Shown here: positions 32,997 to 41,190 of the stretch, piece by piece
Layout: each line of letters begins with the position of its first letter
Numbering within the stretch: the stretch's first letter is position 1
Made by a program: the position numbers and the translations under genes
Origin: Halorussus salinisoli
GTDB taxonomy: Archaea; Halobacteriota; Halobacteria; Halobacteriales; Haladaptataceae
Assembly (NCBI GenBank): GCA_005239435.1
Contig: SZNP01000004.1
Span: 496,001-560,000, forward strand
Direction: 5' to 3'
Length of the DNA: 64,000 nucleotides
The notes under the pieces: generated by a model
The model's input: only the letters and a program-made list of their open reading frames with translations
What the model was told of the DNA's origin: nothing
Database searches by the model: none

Positions 32997-34301
32997 CTAC
33001 AACACCTCGCGCATGCGCTGGGCTTGCTCGTTCGCGACCGTCTGGGGGTCGTCGCCCTGGATGACGACGCGATTGACCGCCTCCGAGACGAGGTTCTGGC
33101 TGATGATGTTGCCGAACTCCGGAATCAGTGTCCCTTCGACGAGGTCGAACCGCTCCATGTTGTCCATCGCGTCGGTGAACTGGCTGATGGTGTCGCTCCA
33201 CGCCGAGAGGATCTCGTTGTCCCTGTATGCCTCCGTCTCCGTGACGGAGGTGCGGGCGGGTATCATTCCGCCGGGTGCGGAGTGCGCCCAGGCGATGTAG
33301 GCGTCGCCCGAGGTCATGTGGTTGACCATCCGCTGGGCCGCCTGCCGCTTGGCCTGGTTCTTGTCGAATATCGTGTGTCCGAGCACCTGCCCGTACGTGG
33401 TTCTCCGGGTGTTCTCCGTGTACGAGCCGAACCCCGTGTCCTGAGCCATCTCCTCGCTGGCGTTGTTCAGGATGTGCCGGAGGATGTTGGTCGACCACAT
33501 CGTCATGTGGATCTGCTCGTTCTCGTACAGTTGCCGGGTGTCGTCGAAGGAGACGGCACCGGGCGTGTACTGGCCGAGGTCTTGGACGTACTGGAGCGAC
33601 TCGACCATCTCGGGTTGGTCGAACACGACCTCCTTGTCGGCGTTGAGTACGAGCGCCCCGTTCGCCCGCGCGAACTGCGTGAAACACTGACGGGCGTACG
33701 CCGTCTTCCTGTTGCCGAAGCCGATACCGTACTGGTCGTTGTCCGGGTCGTGGAACGTCTCCGCGGCCTCGAGGATGGCGTCCCACGTGAGCGGTTCGTC
33801 GAGACCTTGCTCTTCGAAGGCGCTCTTCCGGTACCAGATTCCCTGGACCCACGACGTCGACGGAACCCCGTAGTAGCCGCCTTCGGGATTACTCATGAAC
33901 TGGAGCGTGGCGTCGCGGAAGTCGTCCTCGCCGAGGTTCTGGACCACCTGCGTCGCACTTTCGGTCGAGAGCGCACCGTCGTTGCCGAGTCGCTGGACCG
34001 TCTGGACCGCGAGCAGTGCGACGTCCGGCAGACGGTTCGACGCGATGGCGCTCGATATCTGCTGTTCGATGTCGTCGTTGTCGATGAACTGGGCGTTCAC
34101 CTGGATGCCTTCGCTGTCCTGAAAGCTCTGAATCGTCGGTTCTATCGCCGACCGACGTTCGCTGGAGTTGTGTATGTTCCAGTATCGAATGCTGTTCGCC
34201 TGTGCCGCTGTGTGTCCTGATAGCCCCGCCAGCGTTGCCGCCGCCGCCCCACTCTTGATGACGTCTCGCCGGGTCAGTGACGATTTGGTACTTCCCCACA
34301 T
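32997..34301 (-). CDS. Sugar ABC transporter substrate-binding protein (family 1)
   Basis: The start is taken as ATG at 34301 (MWGSTKSSLTRRDVIKSG). A TATA-like box at 34333-34340 predicts a transcript beginning near 34310, which rules out in-frame starts at 34331 and 34382. The 434-residue protein has a Tat leader (LTRRDVIKSGAAAATLAGLSGHTAAQA). No lipobox cysteine is present; cleavage after AQA is likely. The mature part is an SBP_bac_1 protein (SIRYWNIHNSSERRSAIEPTIQSFQDSEGIQVNAQFID..., QLYENEQIHMTMWSTNILRHIL). It heads the importer operon and lies just downstream of a dyad shared with two other promoters. Confidence 0.92.
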   Translation of the reverse strand: MWGSTKSSLTRRDVIKSGAAAATLAGLSGHTAAQANSIRYWNIHNSSERRSAIEPTIQSFQDSEGIQVNAQFIDNDDIEQQISSAIASNRLPDVALLAVQTVQRLGNDGALSTESATQVVQNLGEDDFRDATLQFMSNPEGGYYGVPSTSWVQGIWYRKSAFEEQGLDEPLTWDAILEAAETFHDPDNDQYGIGFGNRKTAYARQCFTQFARANGALVLNADKEVVFDQPEMVESLQYVQDLGQYTPGAVSFDDTRQLYENEQIHMTMWSTNILRHILNNASEEMAQDTGFGSYTENTRRTTYGQVLGHTIFDKNQAKRQAAQRMVNHMTSGDAYIAWAHSAPGGMIPARTSVTETEAYRDNEILSAWSDTISQFTDAMDNMERFDLVEGTLIPEFGNIISQNLVSEAVNRVVIQGDDPQTVANEQAQRMREVL

Positions 34302-34332
34302 ACCCACGAGCGATACTTCACTATCGACCATA

Positions 34333-34370
34333 ATATATTCTTGGGCCACAACAACTACGCGGGATAGTTG
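34333..34370 (-). promoter_or_regulatory. Promoter of the sugar ABC operon: TATA-like box and candidate TrmB operator (site B)
   Basis: Plus-strand 34352-34370 reads CAACTAC-GCGGG-ATAGTTG, six of seven paired positions in a 19-bp dyad. The stem extends outward to AACAACTA/TAGTTGTT (8 bp, 7-nt spacer). A TATA-like GAATATATTA (minus strand, 34331-34340) begins 12 bp downstream of the dyad. The same arrangement recurs at 37164-37199. Confidence 0.7.
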
Positions 34371-34450
34371 TTCATCGACCACGTAACCAGGGGAACCCTG
34401 TCGCCGCCGACTCTCGTTGGCCGAGATTCACGTCGCCGAACCCCTGGCGC

Positions 34451-35980
34451 TCACGACGTATCGAGCCCCACGCGCTCGTATTCGCGTTCGGGAGCGTCCA
34501 GCGCGTCCAACGCTTCGACGAGTAACTCCTGCATCTCTCGTTCGAGGTCCGGTTCCAAGCCGACCAGATCGTCGCGCTGTCGCTCGTCGGCCGAGACGTC
34601 GAACAGTAGTGACCCGTCCTGTCGGCTGTTGGACATCCCCTCATGTCGCCAGACGGGAGTGTCCGTGTACGGGAGGTAGGTTCCGGCCTCCGCGTCCGTC
34701 GCGGGTTCCGGCGGCTGGAACACCCCGTACGGATCGAGCATTGTCGTCGAGTGCTGGTAGGTCGGGACGTCCTCGTCGCACCGACGATGGTACGTGTGCT
34801 CCCCGTCGGTGACGTTGACGTCCGACCCCCAGATACCGTAGAGCGCCCACTTCCGGATCTCTTCCGCGTCCTCGCGCAACAACGGGAGTAGGTTTCGACC
34901 GTGCGGTCCGTGGTCTTCGACGTCCCCGACGGCAGTAGCGAGCGTCGGGTGCAGGTCGACCGCGCTCGTCAGCGCTTCGACGCGCTCGACGTCGTCCGAG
35001 TGGTCCGGATGCCAAACGAGCAGCGGCGTCCGCGCGAGGGTGTCGTACAACGGACCGTCGATCTTACCGAGCCACCCGTGGTCACCGAGCGAGAACCCGT
35101 GGTCCGACGTGACGACGACGAGCGTGTCGTCCCACAGTTCGCGCCGATCCAGACGGTCGAGCAACCGGCCGAACCAGCGGTCGACCATCGTTACCTTGCC
35201 CGCGAACTGGGCCTTGACGAACGCCAGTTGGTCGGCGGAAAGTTCGCTCTGGCCCTCGTCGATACGTCCCCACCGGGGCCACACCGGCATCTCGGGGTCG
35301 GTCGGGTCCTCGTCGGTGTACATCGAGGCGTACGGTTCCGGACAGTGGAACGGTTCGTGGACGTCGAAGCTATCGACGTAGCAGAACCACTCGTCCCAGA
35401 CCTCGTTCGCTCTAAGCCATTCTATGGCGCGCGCAAAAACCCGCGGTGCGAAGAACTCCGACTCGCGCTCGGGGGTGAGCGAGGCCACGTTGCGGGCGTA
35501 CTGGGCCCGGTTCGTGAACCGCTGGGACTCGGGGTCCGACGCGCCAAGTTGGGCGGCGAACTCCGGGTCGATCTCCCGCGGTGCGGTCCGCCACGCGTCG
35601 TACTCGTGGCCGCGGACGAACTCGAAGCCGCTGAAGTCTTCGTAGTAGCCGTGACTCCCGTGCTGGAAGTAGTGGTAGTGGTCGGTGACGAGCGCCGCGG
35701 GAGTCCCCGCGCTCCGTGCGAGTCGCGGAAGGGTCTCGTCGAACGGCTCCACGGGACCCCACGTCCGCCAAAGGAACTCCCGGACGCCGGTCAACCACTC
35801 CCGACGGGCGGGCATGCAGAAGAGGCTTCCAGCGTAGTGACGGTCGAACGTGGTCGCTCGCTCGGCGAACCGGTCGAAGTTCGGCGTCTCCACCTCGTAG
35901 TCGTATCCGAGAGGCCGTTCGCGATAGGCCGAGAGGAAGTCCCAGCGCAGACTGTCGACGGAGACCAGCAGTACGTTCAT
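34451..35980 (-). CDS. Sulfatase with formylglycine-type cysteine motif
   Basis: The 509-residue alkaline-phosphatase-superfamily enzyme opens with metal-binding MNVLLVSVDSLRWD. The catalytic motif SLFCMPARREWLTG contains C55-x-P-x-R59, the consensus that is oxidised to formylglycine in true sulfatases. HGFSLGDHGWLGK supplies further metal/substrate residues. It would remove sulfate from a small molecule or sugar. There is no signal peptide, so it acts in the cytoplasm on imported material. It is the last gene of an operon with the DUF1450-like (3 bp upstream) and propeller genes, next to a sugar importer. Confidence 0.93.
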   Translation of the reverse strand: MNVLLVSVDSLRWDFLSAYRERPLGYDYEVETPNFDRFAERATTFDRHYAGSLFCMPARREWLTGVREFLWRTWGPVEPFDETLPRLARSAGTPAALVTDHYHYFQHGSHGYYEDFSGFEFVRGHEYDAWRTAPREIDPEFAAQLGASDPESQRFTNRAQYARNVASLTPERESEFFAPRVFARAIEWLRANEVWDEWFCYVDSFDVHEPFHCPEPYASMYTDEDPTDPEMPVWPRWGRIDEGQSELSADQLAFVKAQFAGKVTMVDRWFGRLLDRLDRRELWDDTLVVVTSDHGFSLGDHGWLGKIDGPLYDTLARTPLLVWHPDHSDDVERVEALTSAVDLHPTLATAVGDVEDHGPHGRNLLPLLREDAEEIRKWALYGIWGSDVNVTDGEHTYHRRCDEDVPTYQHSTTMLDPYGVFQPPEPATDAEAGTYLPYTDTPVWRHEGMSNSRQDGSLLFDVSADERQRDDLVGLEPDLEREMQELLVEALDALDAPEREYERVGLDTS

Positions 35981-35983
35981 CGG

Positions 35984-36220
35984 TCACTCCCCGGCGAGTC
36001 GGCGGACGCGTTCATCGTCGACCACGACGGTGCCGTCCAGAACGAGGAATTGACTCCGATGACACGTCCCACACCGGTCGAGACACCCGACCGACCGCGT
36101 CCGCACGTCGGCGTCGTCGAGTCGTGCTCGTTGCGATGGAGTCACGTTGGCCAGACAGTACTCGACGAGTCGCGGTCGGGCGTCGCGTTCGTCCTCCTCC
36201 GAAGGTGCGTCGTCGGTCAC
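35984..36220 (-). CDS. DUF1450-like small cysteine protein
   Basis: A 78-residue product begins at a GTG whose bases overlap the stop of the upstream gene (GTGA). It reads RPRLVEYCLANVTPSQRARL, then VRTRSVGCLDRCGTCHRSQFLVLDGTVVVDDERVRRL. This fits the DUF1450/YuzB pattern of an N-terminal EyC..N, a CL..CG.C cluster, and a FalV.G.. end, and may bind an Fe-S cluster or metal. A longer frame on this strand has a low-quality N-terminal half and was not used. It sits between the propeller protein and the sulfatase. Confidence 0.75.
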   Translation of the reverse strand: MTDDAPSEEDERDARPRLVEYCLANVTPSQRARLDDADVRTRSVGCLDRCGTCHRSQFLVLDGTVVVDDERVRRLAGE

Positions 36221-37140
36221 GGCCACGTCACCCGCCCGTATTGCAGCGCGAAGGACCCGTCCTCGCGCGCCATCTCGAAGAAGACCTCCGCCTCGTCGTC
36301 GTGTACCAACACGTCCATGTATCGGCAGGCGGCGAACTCCGTCGGTCCGACGGGATAGTCGGCGGTCGGTGCCGCGTACAGGGGACCGTCCCGAGAGACG
36401 TCGGTGACCGACTCTAGATCCGGCGAAACCCCGACGCCGGTCCGGAGGTTCCACGTACTCCCGTAGTCGCTCGTCCCCGACCCGTCGTAGAACACGAGCC
36501 AGACAGGGGCGTCCGGCGCGGGGAGGACACAGGAGATACGCGTCCGCTCGTCGTGCCAGTACTGGCTGTCGAGGACTGGTTCCGACCGTTGCGTCCAGGT
36601 CTCGCCGTCGAGGCTGGTCGCGAGGTGGGCGCGCGCCGTCCCTCCGACCGAACCGGCGTAGAACATGTAGTACCGACCTCCGACGGTCACCACGTAGGGA
36701 TCCTTGACCGTCCCGCTGTCCGTCGTTCCGGCGCGGGGCCCCAGCACAGTTCGTGCCGTGGTCGGGTCGAACTCCTCTGGCCGATCGACGTCGTCGAGCT
36801 TCACGATTCGCCAGCTGTTCCGAGCCCTGTCGATCGGAAGATACAGCTTCAGGCGCTCGGTCACCGGATCGGTGACGAGGCTCACTCGTTCGATGCTGAC
36901 CGCGTCCACGTCGCCCGCGTCTATCTCCGTTACTGGTTCGAACTCGTCGTCGCGGCGTCGATAGATCCGAACGCGGCCCCGCCGTTCGGGGTCGCGTTCA
37001 CGGACGGCCAGGTACGTCTCGCCGTCGTGAACGTGGACACAGGGTGCTCCCGCCCAGTGTCCCTCTCCCGTGGCTGGCGGCTCCATGAGCGTCGACAGCT
37101 CCCCCGTGTCGATGACGGGAGGGACCGCGTACTGTGACAT
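36217..37140 (-). CDS. Five-bladed beta-propeller glycosidase-like protein (GH43/GH130-type)
   Basis: The 307-residue protein has repeated propeller strands: HWAGAPCVHVHDGETYLAVRERD near the N-terminus, GTVKDPYVVTVGGRYYMFYAGS in the middle and AHLATSLDGETWTQRSEPVLD. The KDPYVV..G.YYMFY block is typical of GH43, GH117 and GH130-like enzymes. No signal peptide is present. The start ATG at 37140 lies about 28 nt from a TATA-like box, so it is leaderless. As first gene of an operon with the sulfatase, it probably handles a sulfated or modified sugar. The active-site acids cannot be assigned with certainty. Confidence 0.83.
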   Translation of the reverse strand: MSQYAVPPVIDTGELSTLMEPPATGEGHWAGAPCVHVHDGETYLAVRERDPERRGRVRIYRRRDDEFEPVTEIDAGDVDAVSIERVSLVTDPVTERLKLYLPIDRARNSWRIVKLDDVDRPEEFDPTTARTVLGPRAGTTDSGTVKDPYVVTVGGRYYMFYAGSVGGTARAHLATSLDGETWTQRSEPVLDSQYWHDERTRISCVLPAPDAPVWLVFYDGSGTSDYGSTWNLRTGVGVSPDLESVTDVSRDGPLYAAPTADYPVGPTEFAACRYMDVLVHDDEAEVFFEMAREDGSFALQYGRVTWP

Positions 37141-37163
37141 GAGGTACCATTCGACGAAGTTGT

Positions 37164-37199
37164 GTTTATAGCTAATGGAGCAACCACCAAGAGTAGTTG
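37164..37199 (-). promoter_or_regulatory. Promoter of the propeller/sulfatase operon with candidate TrmB operator (site C)
   Basis: Plus-strand 37181-37199 reads CAACCAC-CAAGA-GTAGTTG, six of seven paired positions in a 19-bp dyad. On the minus strand a TATA-like CTATAAAC (37164-37171) starts 10 bp downstream and is about 28 nt before the leaderless ATG at 37140. Confidence 0.72.
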
Positions 37200-37272
37200 T
37201 CGGATGTTTCTGCGGTCCGGTTGGCCATCGTCGCCGCCACTCCCTTCGAAAACGGCCCCTTCCGTACGGCGA

Positions 37273-38334
37273 TTACGCAGTTCGTTCGAGACGGATGGCC
37301 GACGCTGCGACGTCTTCGACGGCAGCCTTCCACCCGCCGACTGCGAGTATCTCGTCACCGGTATCGATGCGAAGCGTCGCCCGGACGGGAAGCGCACTGG
37401 TGAAGTCGGCCTCGACGGGACCGGCCAGTTCCGAGCCAATCACCTCACCCGTCCACTCACCGTCACGACTCTCGGCTGACCGATACCCGACGACGTGGGC
37501 CGTGAACGCCGTCTCCTCGAGTTCACTGCCGAGGTCCGTTATCACTCGCCACGGGTCGAGATACCACCGGGGGAACGCGTCGCCCGTTTGAACGACCTCC
37601 GAGGTCGACCAGAACTGCTGGAAGTAGTTCTGGAACAGGAAGACGAGGTTCGCCTCCTGAGTTACGATGTAGGGCGAGGAGTCGGCGTGTGGCAACTCGC
37701 TGCTGAAGACCCCGTAACTACGGTCGGCGACGGCCAGCGTGTCCGCGATGGACCGGCGGCGAACGTGGACGTCGGCCGGAAACGAGTCGTCCAGTTCCTC
37801 GGCCGGGGCGGTGTCGTCGTGAACTACGAGTCGGACGGTGACGCCTCGGTCGATGGCGGCTTCCACTTCGTCTGCGACCGAGTCGTAGGTCGCTCGCGGG
37901 AGCGAGAGGGCCAACCACCAGTCGGCGTCGTCGATGGCGCGGCGGATGTGGCGCCGGGCGGACTTCTCCAAACTCACCATCGAGACGAACCCATCGGTGT
38001 TCGTCTCGCGCTGGTACATCCGCGAGAGGTCAGCGGCCGCCGACTGGACCGTCGCGTTGAACTCGTCGACGTGCCGGTTTTTGAACTCCTCGAGGACCAC
38101 CCCAGGTTCCGGCGCAGAGACGACCTTCGTGCCGTCCCGAATCTGTTCCTCGACGAACCCCCGCTCGGTCAGGTCCTCGATTACGTCGTAGATGCGGGCC
38201 TGGGGTACTCCGGACTCGTCGGCGAGTTCGCCCGGCGTCGCGGTTCCGAGGCTGACGGCTGCGACGTACGCCCGCGACTGATACTCGGTCAGTCCGATGT
38301 TCTGCAACTGGTCGACGAGTTCGATTTCGCTCAT
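37273..38334 (-). CDS. TrmB-family transcriptional regulator
   Basis: The 353-residue protein has an N-terminal wHTH of the TrmB family (MSEIELVDQLQNIGLTEYQSRAYVAAVSLGTATPGELADESGVPQARIYDVIEDLTERGFVEEQ) and a phospholipase-D-like/TrmB sugar-binding C-terminal domain (WWLALSLPRATYDSVADEVEAAIDRGVTVRLVVHDD). TrmB proteins sense sugars and control sugar transport and metabolism. ATG at 38334 is chosen because the conserved domain starts there; an upstream GTG at 38484 in frame gives an atypical Pro/Ser-rich extension. It lies between the importer/sulfatase genes and a debranching-type glycosidase, all probable targets. Confidence 0.93.
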   Translation of the reverse strand: MSEIELVDQLQNIGLTEYQSRAYVAAVSLGTATPGELADESGVPQARIYDVIEDLTERGFVEEQIRDGTKVVSAPEPGVVLEEFKNRHVDEFNATVQSAAADLSRMYQRETNTDGFVSMVSLEKSARRHIRRAIDDADWWLALSLPRATYDSVADEVEAAIDRGVTVRLVVHDDTAPAEELDDSFPADVHVRRRSIADTLAVADRSYGVFSSELPHADSSPYIVTQEANLVFLFQNYFQQFWSTSEVVQTGDAFPRWYLDPWRVITDLGSELEETAFTAHVVGYRSAESRDGEWTGEVIGSELAGPVEADFTSALPVRATLRIDTGDEILAVGGWKAAVEDVAASAIRLERTA

Positions 38335-38335
38335 T

Positions 38336-38467
38336 TCACTGTGTCCGGTGTGGCGTTTTCCCGGCGAGAACGAGAAGTTGTCGGCTGGCAGTTCGGCCGC
38401 GGGCGTCGCTGGCATCGCTGACGTTGGTGACGTGCTGTAAACCGGCAGTTCCCCCGATGCTGACCAT
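38336..38467 (-). other. Possible upstream ORF in the TrmB leader
   Basis: If transcription starts about 27 nt below the TATA-like ACATTAGT (plus 38490-38498), it would begin next to an ATG at 38467. That ATG opens a 43-codon frame (MVSIGGTAGLQHVTNVSDA...) whose TGA ends one base before the TrmB ATG. The fit is neat, but the encoded peptide is not acidic and may not be functional. Confidence 0.25.
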
Positions 38468-38507
38468 ACGTAGATATCGGTCACCTCGAACTAATGTTCT
38501 TCGCTAG

Positions 38508-38526
38508 CAACTACTCTCCGTAGTGG
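38508..38526. promoter_or_regulatory. Candidate TrmB operator between divergent genes (site A)
   Basis: CAACTAC-TCTCC-GTAGTGG has six of seven paired positions and the same 5-nt spacer as sites B and C. It lies in the 331-bp gap between the TrmB gene (minus) and the debranching-type gene (plus). On the minus strand a TATA-like sequence begins about 10 bp away, as at the other two sites, so it may control TrmB itself. It could also serve the plus-strand gene. Nothing else was recognised in 38335-38665. Confidence 0.65.
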
Positions 38527-38665
38527 TGATGCCCAAAAGGCTTTGTGAGTAACCATGGTAGACAATCTATGACACTGCCCCGTACCCGTCGTCGGAGCGG
38601 TCGACAGGTTCGGTCTATGCAGATGCCAAACAGACGGCAGAACCGGTCTCGGATACGACGAAGGC

Positions 38666-40642
38666 ATGACTGAGTCGAGAGAGGTACTCATCGACGGCTA
38701 CACCTTCCTCGTGAGCACCGATACGGGGGCTATCGACGAATCGGGTGGGCTCTACCACCGCGACACCCGCCATCTGTCGGCGTTCGACGTGACGGTCGAC
38801 AACGTCTCGCTGTCGAACGTCGGAGCAGAACTCCGAACTCCCTCGGAGCGGACGCTCTACTTCGCGGACGTGTCGTCGTCGGTGAATCGACTCTCCGAGT
38901 CCGCGGCCCAGAAGCACACGGACGTCGTACTCGCTCGCGAACAGTCCCTCTCCGAAGGCGAAGGGCTCACCGAACGTGTACAGATGTACAATCACGCCGC
39001 GGCCGACCGTGAACTCACGCTCCGCGTCGCGTTCTACGCCGACTTCGCCGATCTCTTCGAGGTCCGGGGCTTCAAATCGGGAATCGACCGGACCGCCGAG
39101 TCGACTGTCGCTGCAGACCACGTGCGATACGGCTACGAGTACGACACTCCAACCGGACGACGAACCGCGGAAACGACGGTGACGTTCGACACGGAACCCG
39201 ACGCACTGACCGACGGGGAGGCTAGGTTCACCGTCGACCTCGGTTCGCAGACCGACTGGTCCGTCGAAGTGACGGTCGACCCGTCCTCGGCCGGCGGGGG
39301 TTCGGATTCGGACGCACTCCCGGAGATTCCCGTCCCGGCGACCGGCCGTGACAGCTACGACCGGACCTTCGAACAGGCCGCCGCCGATATCCGGGCCCTG
39401 ACGACTCTGACGGACCACGGTCCGGTCCCGCTGGCGGGCGTCCCGTGGTTCGCGACGGTCTTCGGCCGCGACTCGCTCGTCGCAGCCTATCAACTACTGC
39501 CGTTCGTCCCCGAAGTGGCCGAGGGGACGCTTCGATACCTCGCCGCCCAGCAGGGGACCGAGTACGACGACCGGCGCGAAGAGGCCCCTGGAAAGATTCC
39601 GCACGAACACCGACACGGCGAACTCGCGGCGAAGGGACTCGTCCCACACACACCGTACTACGGGACCATCGACGCGACGTTGCTCTGGCTCGTACTGCTC
39701 GAAGAGACGGTCCGCTGGACCGGCGACGAGGAGATACTGGCGGACCTCTGGCCGAACGCCGAAGCGGCAGTGGACTGGGTCGACACGGCCGTCGACCGAA
39801 TCGGTGACGACCCGTTCCTCTACTACACGGCGAGTCCGGAACACGGTCTCCATCACAAGGGCTGGCGGGACACGGAGGCGAGCATCCAGTTCGCGGACGG
39901 CGAGTACGCAGAAGCCCCGCTCGCGACCGCCGAAGTCCAGGGGTACGTCTACGACGCGTACCGACGCGTCGCCCGTCTCCTCGGGGACTGCGGGTCACCG
40001 GACCGCGCCCGAACCTACCGGGAGCGCGCCGAGACGCTCGCCGAGCGCTTCGACGAACGGTTCTGGTTGTCGGACCGGCGGTACTACGCCACGGCCGTGG
40101 ACGACGACGGTAGACTCGTCGACTCGCTTACGTCGAACGTCGGTCACTGTCTCTGGTCGGACGTGATACCCGAACACCGGGCGCCGGACGTCGCCGACCG
40201 GCTTCTGGGGCCGGCGTTGAACGCGGGCTGGGGCATCCGAACGATGAGTTCCGACGACGGCGGGTACAGTCCGGTCTCCTACCACGCCGGGAGTATCTGG
40301 CCCCACGACGTCTCGCTGATTGCTCTCGGACTAACGCAGTACGGGTTCCACGACGCCGCCGAGTCGGTGGCACTGGACGTCCTTGACGCGAGCACCCGTT
40401 TCGAGCAGAACCGGTTGCCGGAACTATTCTGCGGGTTCACCGACGCGGTCCGCCCGCAGGAGTACCCGGCAGCCTGCAATCCCCAGGCGTGGGGAGCTGG
40501 TGCCGCGTACCTGCTCCTGCGGGCGCTGTTCGATATCTCGGTCGGGGACGACGATACCATCCAGGTCGGCCACCGACCGAACTCGTTGTCCGAGGACGGT
40601 ATCGTCCAGTCGCTGGCGTCCAACGAATCGAGTAACCGATGA
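38666..40642 (+). CDS. Amylo-alpha-1,6-glucosidase/glycogen debranching-like enzyme
   Basis: The 658-residue protein has an N-terminal beta domain with SGGLYHRDTRHLSAFDVTVD (the GDE_N_bis signature) up to about residue 220. An (alpha/alpha)6 glycosidase barrel follows: AGVPWFATVFGRDSLVAAYQLLPF, EEAPGKIPHEHRHGELA, PYYGTIDATLLWLVLLEE, GWGIRTMSSDDGGYSPVSYHAGSIWPHDVSLIALGL. The GRDS and SIWPHD blocks carry probable catalytic acids. It is cytoplasmic and would hydrolyse alpha-linked oligosaccharides. The gene is divergent from TrmB with a shared-motif operator between them. Confidence 0.92.
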   Translation: MTESREVLIDGYTFLVSTDTGAIDESGGLYHRDTRHLSAFDVTVDNVSLSNVGAELRTPSERTLYFADVSSSVNRLSESAAQKHTDVVLAREQSLSEGEGLTERVQMYNHAAADRELTLRVAFYADFADLFEVRGFKSGIDRTAESTVAADHVRYGYEYDTPTGRRTAETTVTFDTEPDALTDGEARFTVDLGSQTDWSVEVTVDPSSAGGGSDSDALPEIPVPATGRDSYDRTFEQAAADIRALTTLTDHGPVPLAGVPWFATVFGRDSLVAAYQLLPFVPEVAEGTLRYLAAQQGTEYDDRREEAPGKIPHEHRHGELAAKGLVPHTPYYGTIDATLLWLVLLEETVRWTGDEEILADLWPNAEAAVDWVDTAVDRIGDDPFLYYTASPEHGLHHKGWRDTEASIQFADGEYAEAPLATAEVQGYVYDAYRRVARLLGDCGSPDRARTYRERAETLAERFDERFWLSDRRYYATAVDDDGRLVDSLTSNVGHCLWSDVIPEHRAPDVADRLLGPALNAGWGIRTMSSDDGGYSPVSYHAGSIWPHDVSLIALGLTQYGFHDAAESVALDVLDASTRFEQNRLPELFCGFTDAVRPQEYPAACNPQAWGAGAAYLLLRALFDISVGDDDTIQVGHRPNSLSEDGIVQSLASNESSNR

Positions 40643-40805
40643 GTTCTCTGCCGTCTTAGCGTCCTCCCCGTGTCCGCGTCTATTACGTCGTCCTCGCCTA
40701 TCACTTTTTCCCCGGTTCGACTAGATAGCGGTACGTGCGTGTTCGTCTCGACTGACACGGAAGGCATCACCAGATCGCGGCCGCGAAGGACGTAGCCGAA
40801 ATTGA

Positions 40806-41190
40806 CTATTCCGTGTCGAACGACCGTATCGGGCCATCCTGGTTTACGGTCGCGGAAAGAGAGCCGTCATCGAGGTCGACCCGGAATCGAAGTGGGTCTT
40901 CGGAGACGATAGTTTCGGCTCCAAATTGGCGGAATTCGAACTTCTAGGGCGGTGTTCGTCGAAGGTCTCTCCCACGGCCAGCGAAGAACTGGACAACTCG
41001 TGGATGAGTGGCGATACAGCCACCAACAGCTGTCATAAACGGATTCCCACAGTTTTTACACGGGGCCTTGTACAGATAGCCGCCGAGTTTCTCGGAGTAA
41101 TGTATCGTACCGTCGATTCGACCGTGGCAGGTCGGACAGACGCCGGCGACTCCGAGTAGGACTACGCCAGTGTGGCTTTCGACTGACGCT
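40806..41190 (-). pseudogene. Remnant of a zinc-containing winged-helix regulator with a nonsense mutation
   Basis: One minus-strand frame reads VCPTCHGRIDGTIHYSEKLGG, then YKAPCKNCGNPFMTA and IATHPRVVQFFAGRGRDLRRTPP. There it is cut by TAG (40944-40946) and continues KFEFRQFGAETIVSEDPLRFRVDLDDGSLS to a TAG at 40806-40808. The CxxC...CxxCG and HP..V.FF....D.R.TP pattern is that of the C-terminal half of a common haloarchaeal ArsR-like family. Trp (TGG) is expected at the stop. The N-terminal wHTH is missing. The flanks 40643-40805 and 41191-41507 hold no credible gene. Confidence 0.7.

Noticed and set aside
33024-34220. A 398-residue plus-strand frame
   Set aside because: It is antisense to the sugar-binding protein gene, has biased Val/Arg/Leu/Asp content and matches no family.
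34901-36358. A 485-residue plus-strand frame
   Set aside because: It lies opposite the sulfatase and DUF1450-like genes and has the composition of a shadow frame.
40926-41159. A 77-residue plus-strand ORF
   Set aside because: The opposite strand encodes recognisable zinc-site remains of a regulator, so the plus-strand frame is a shadow.
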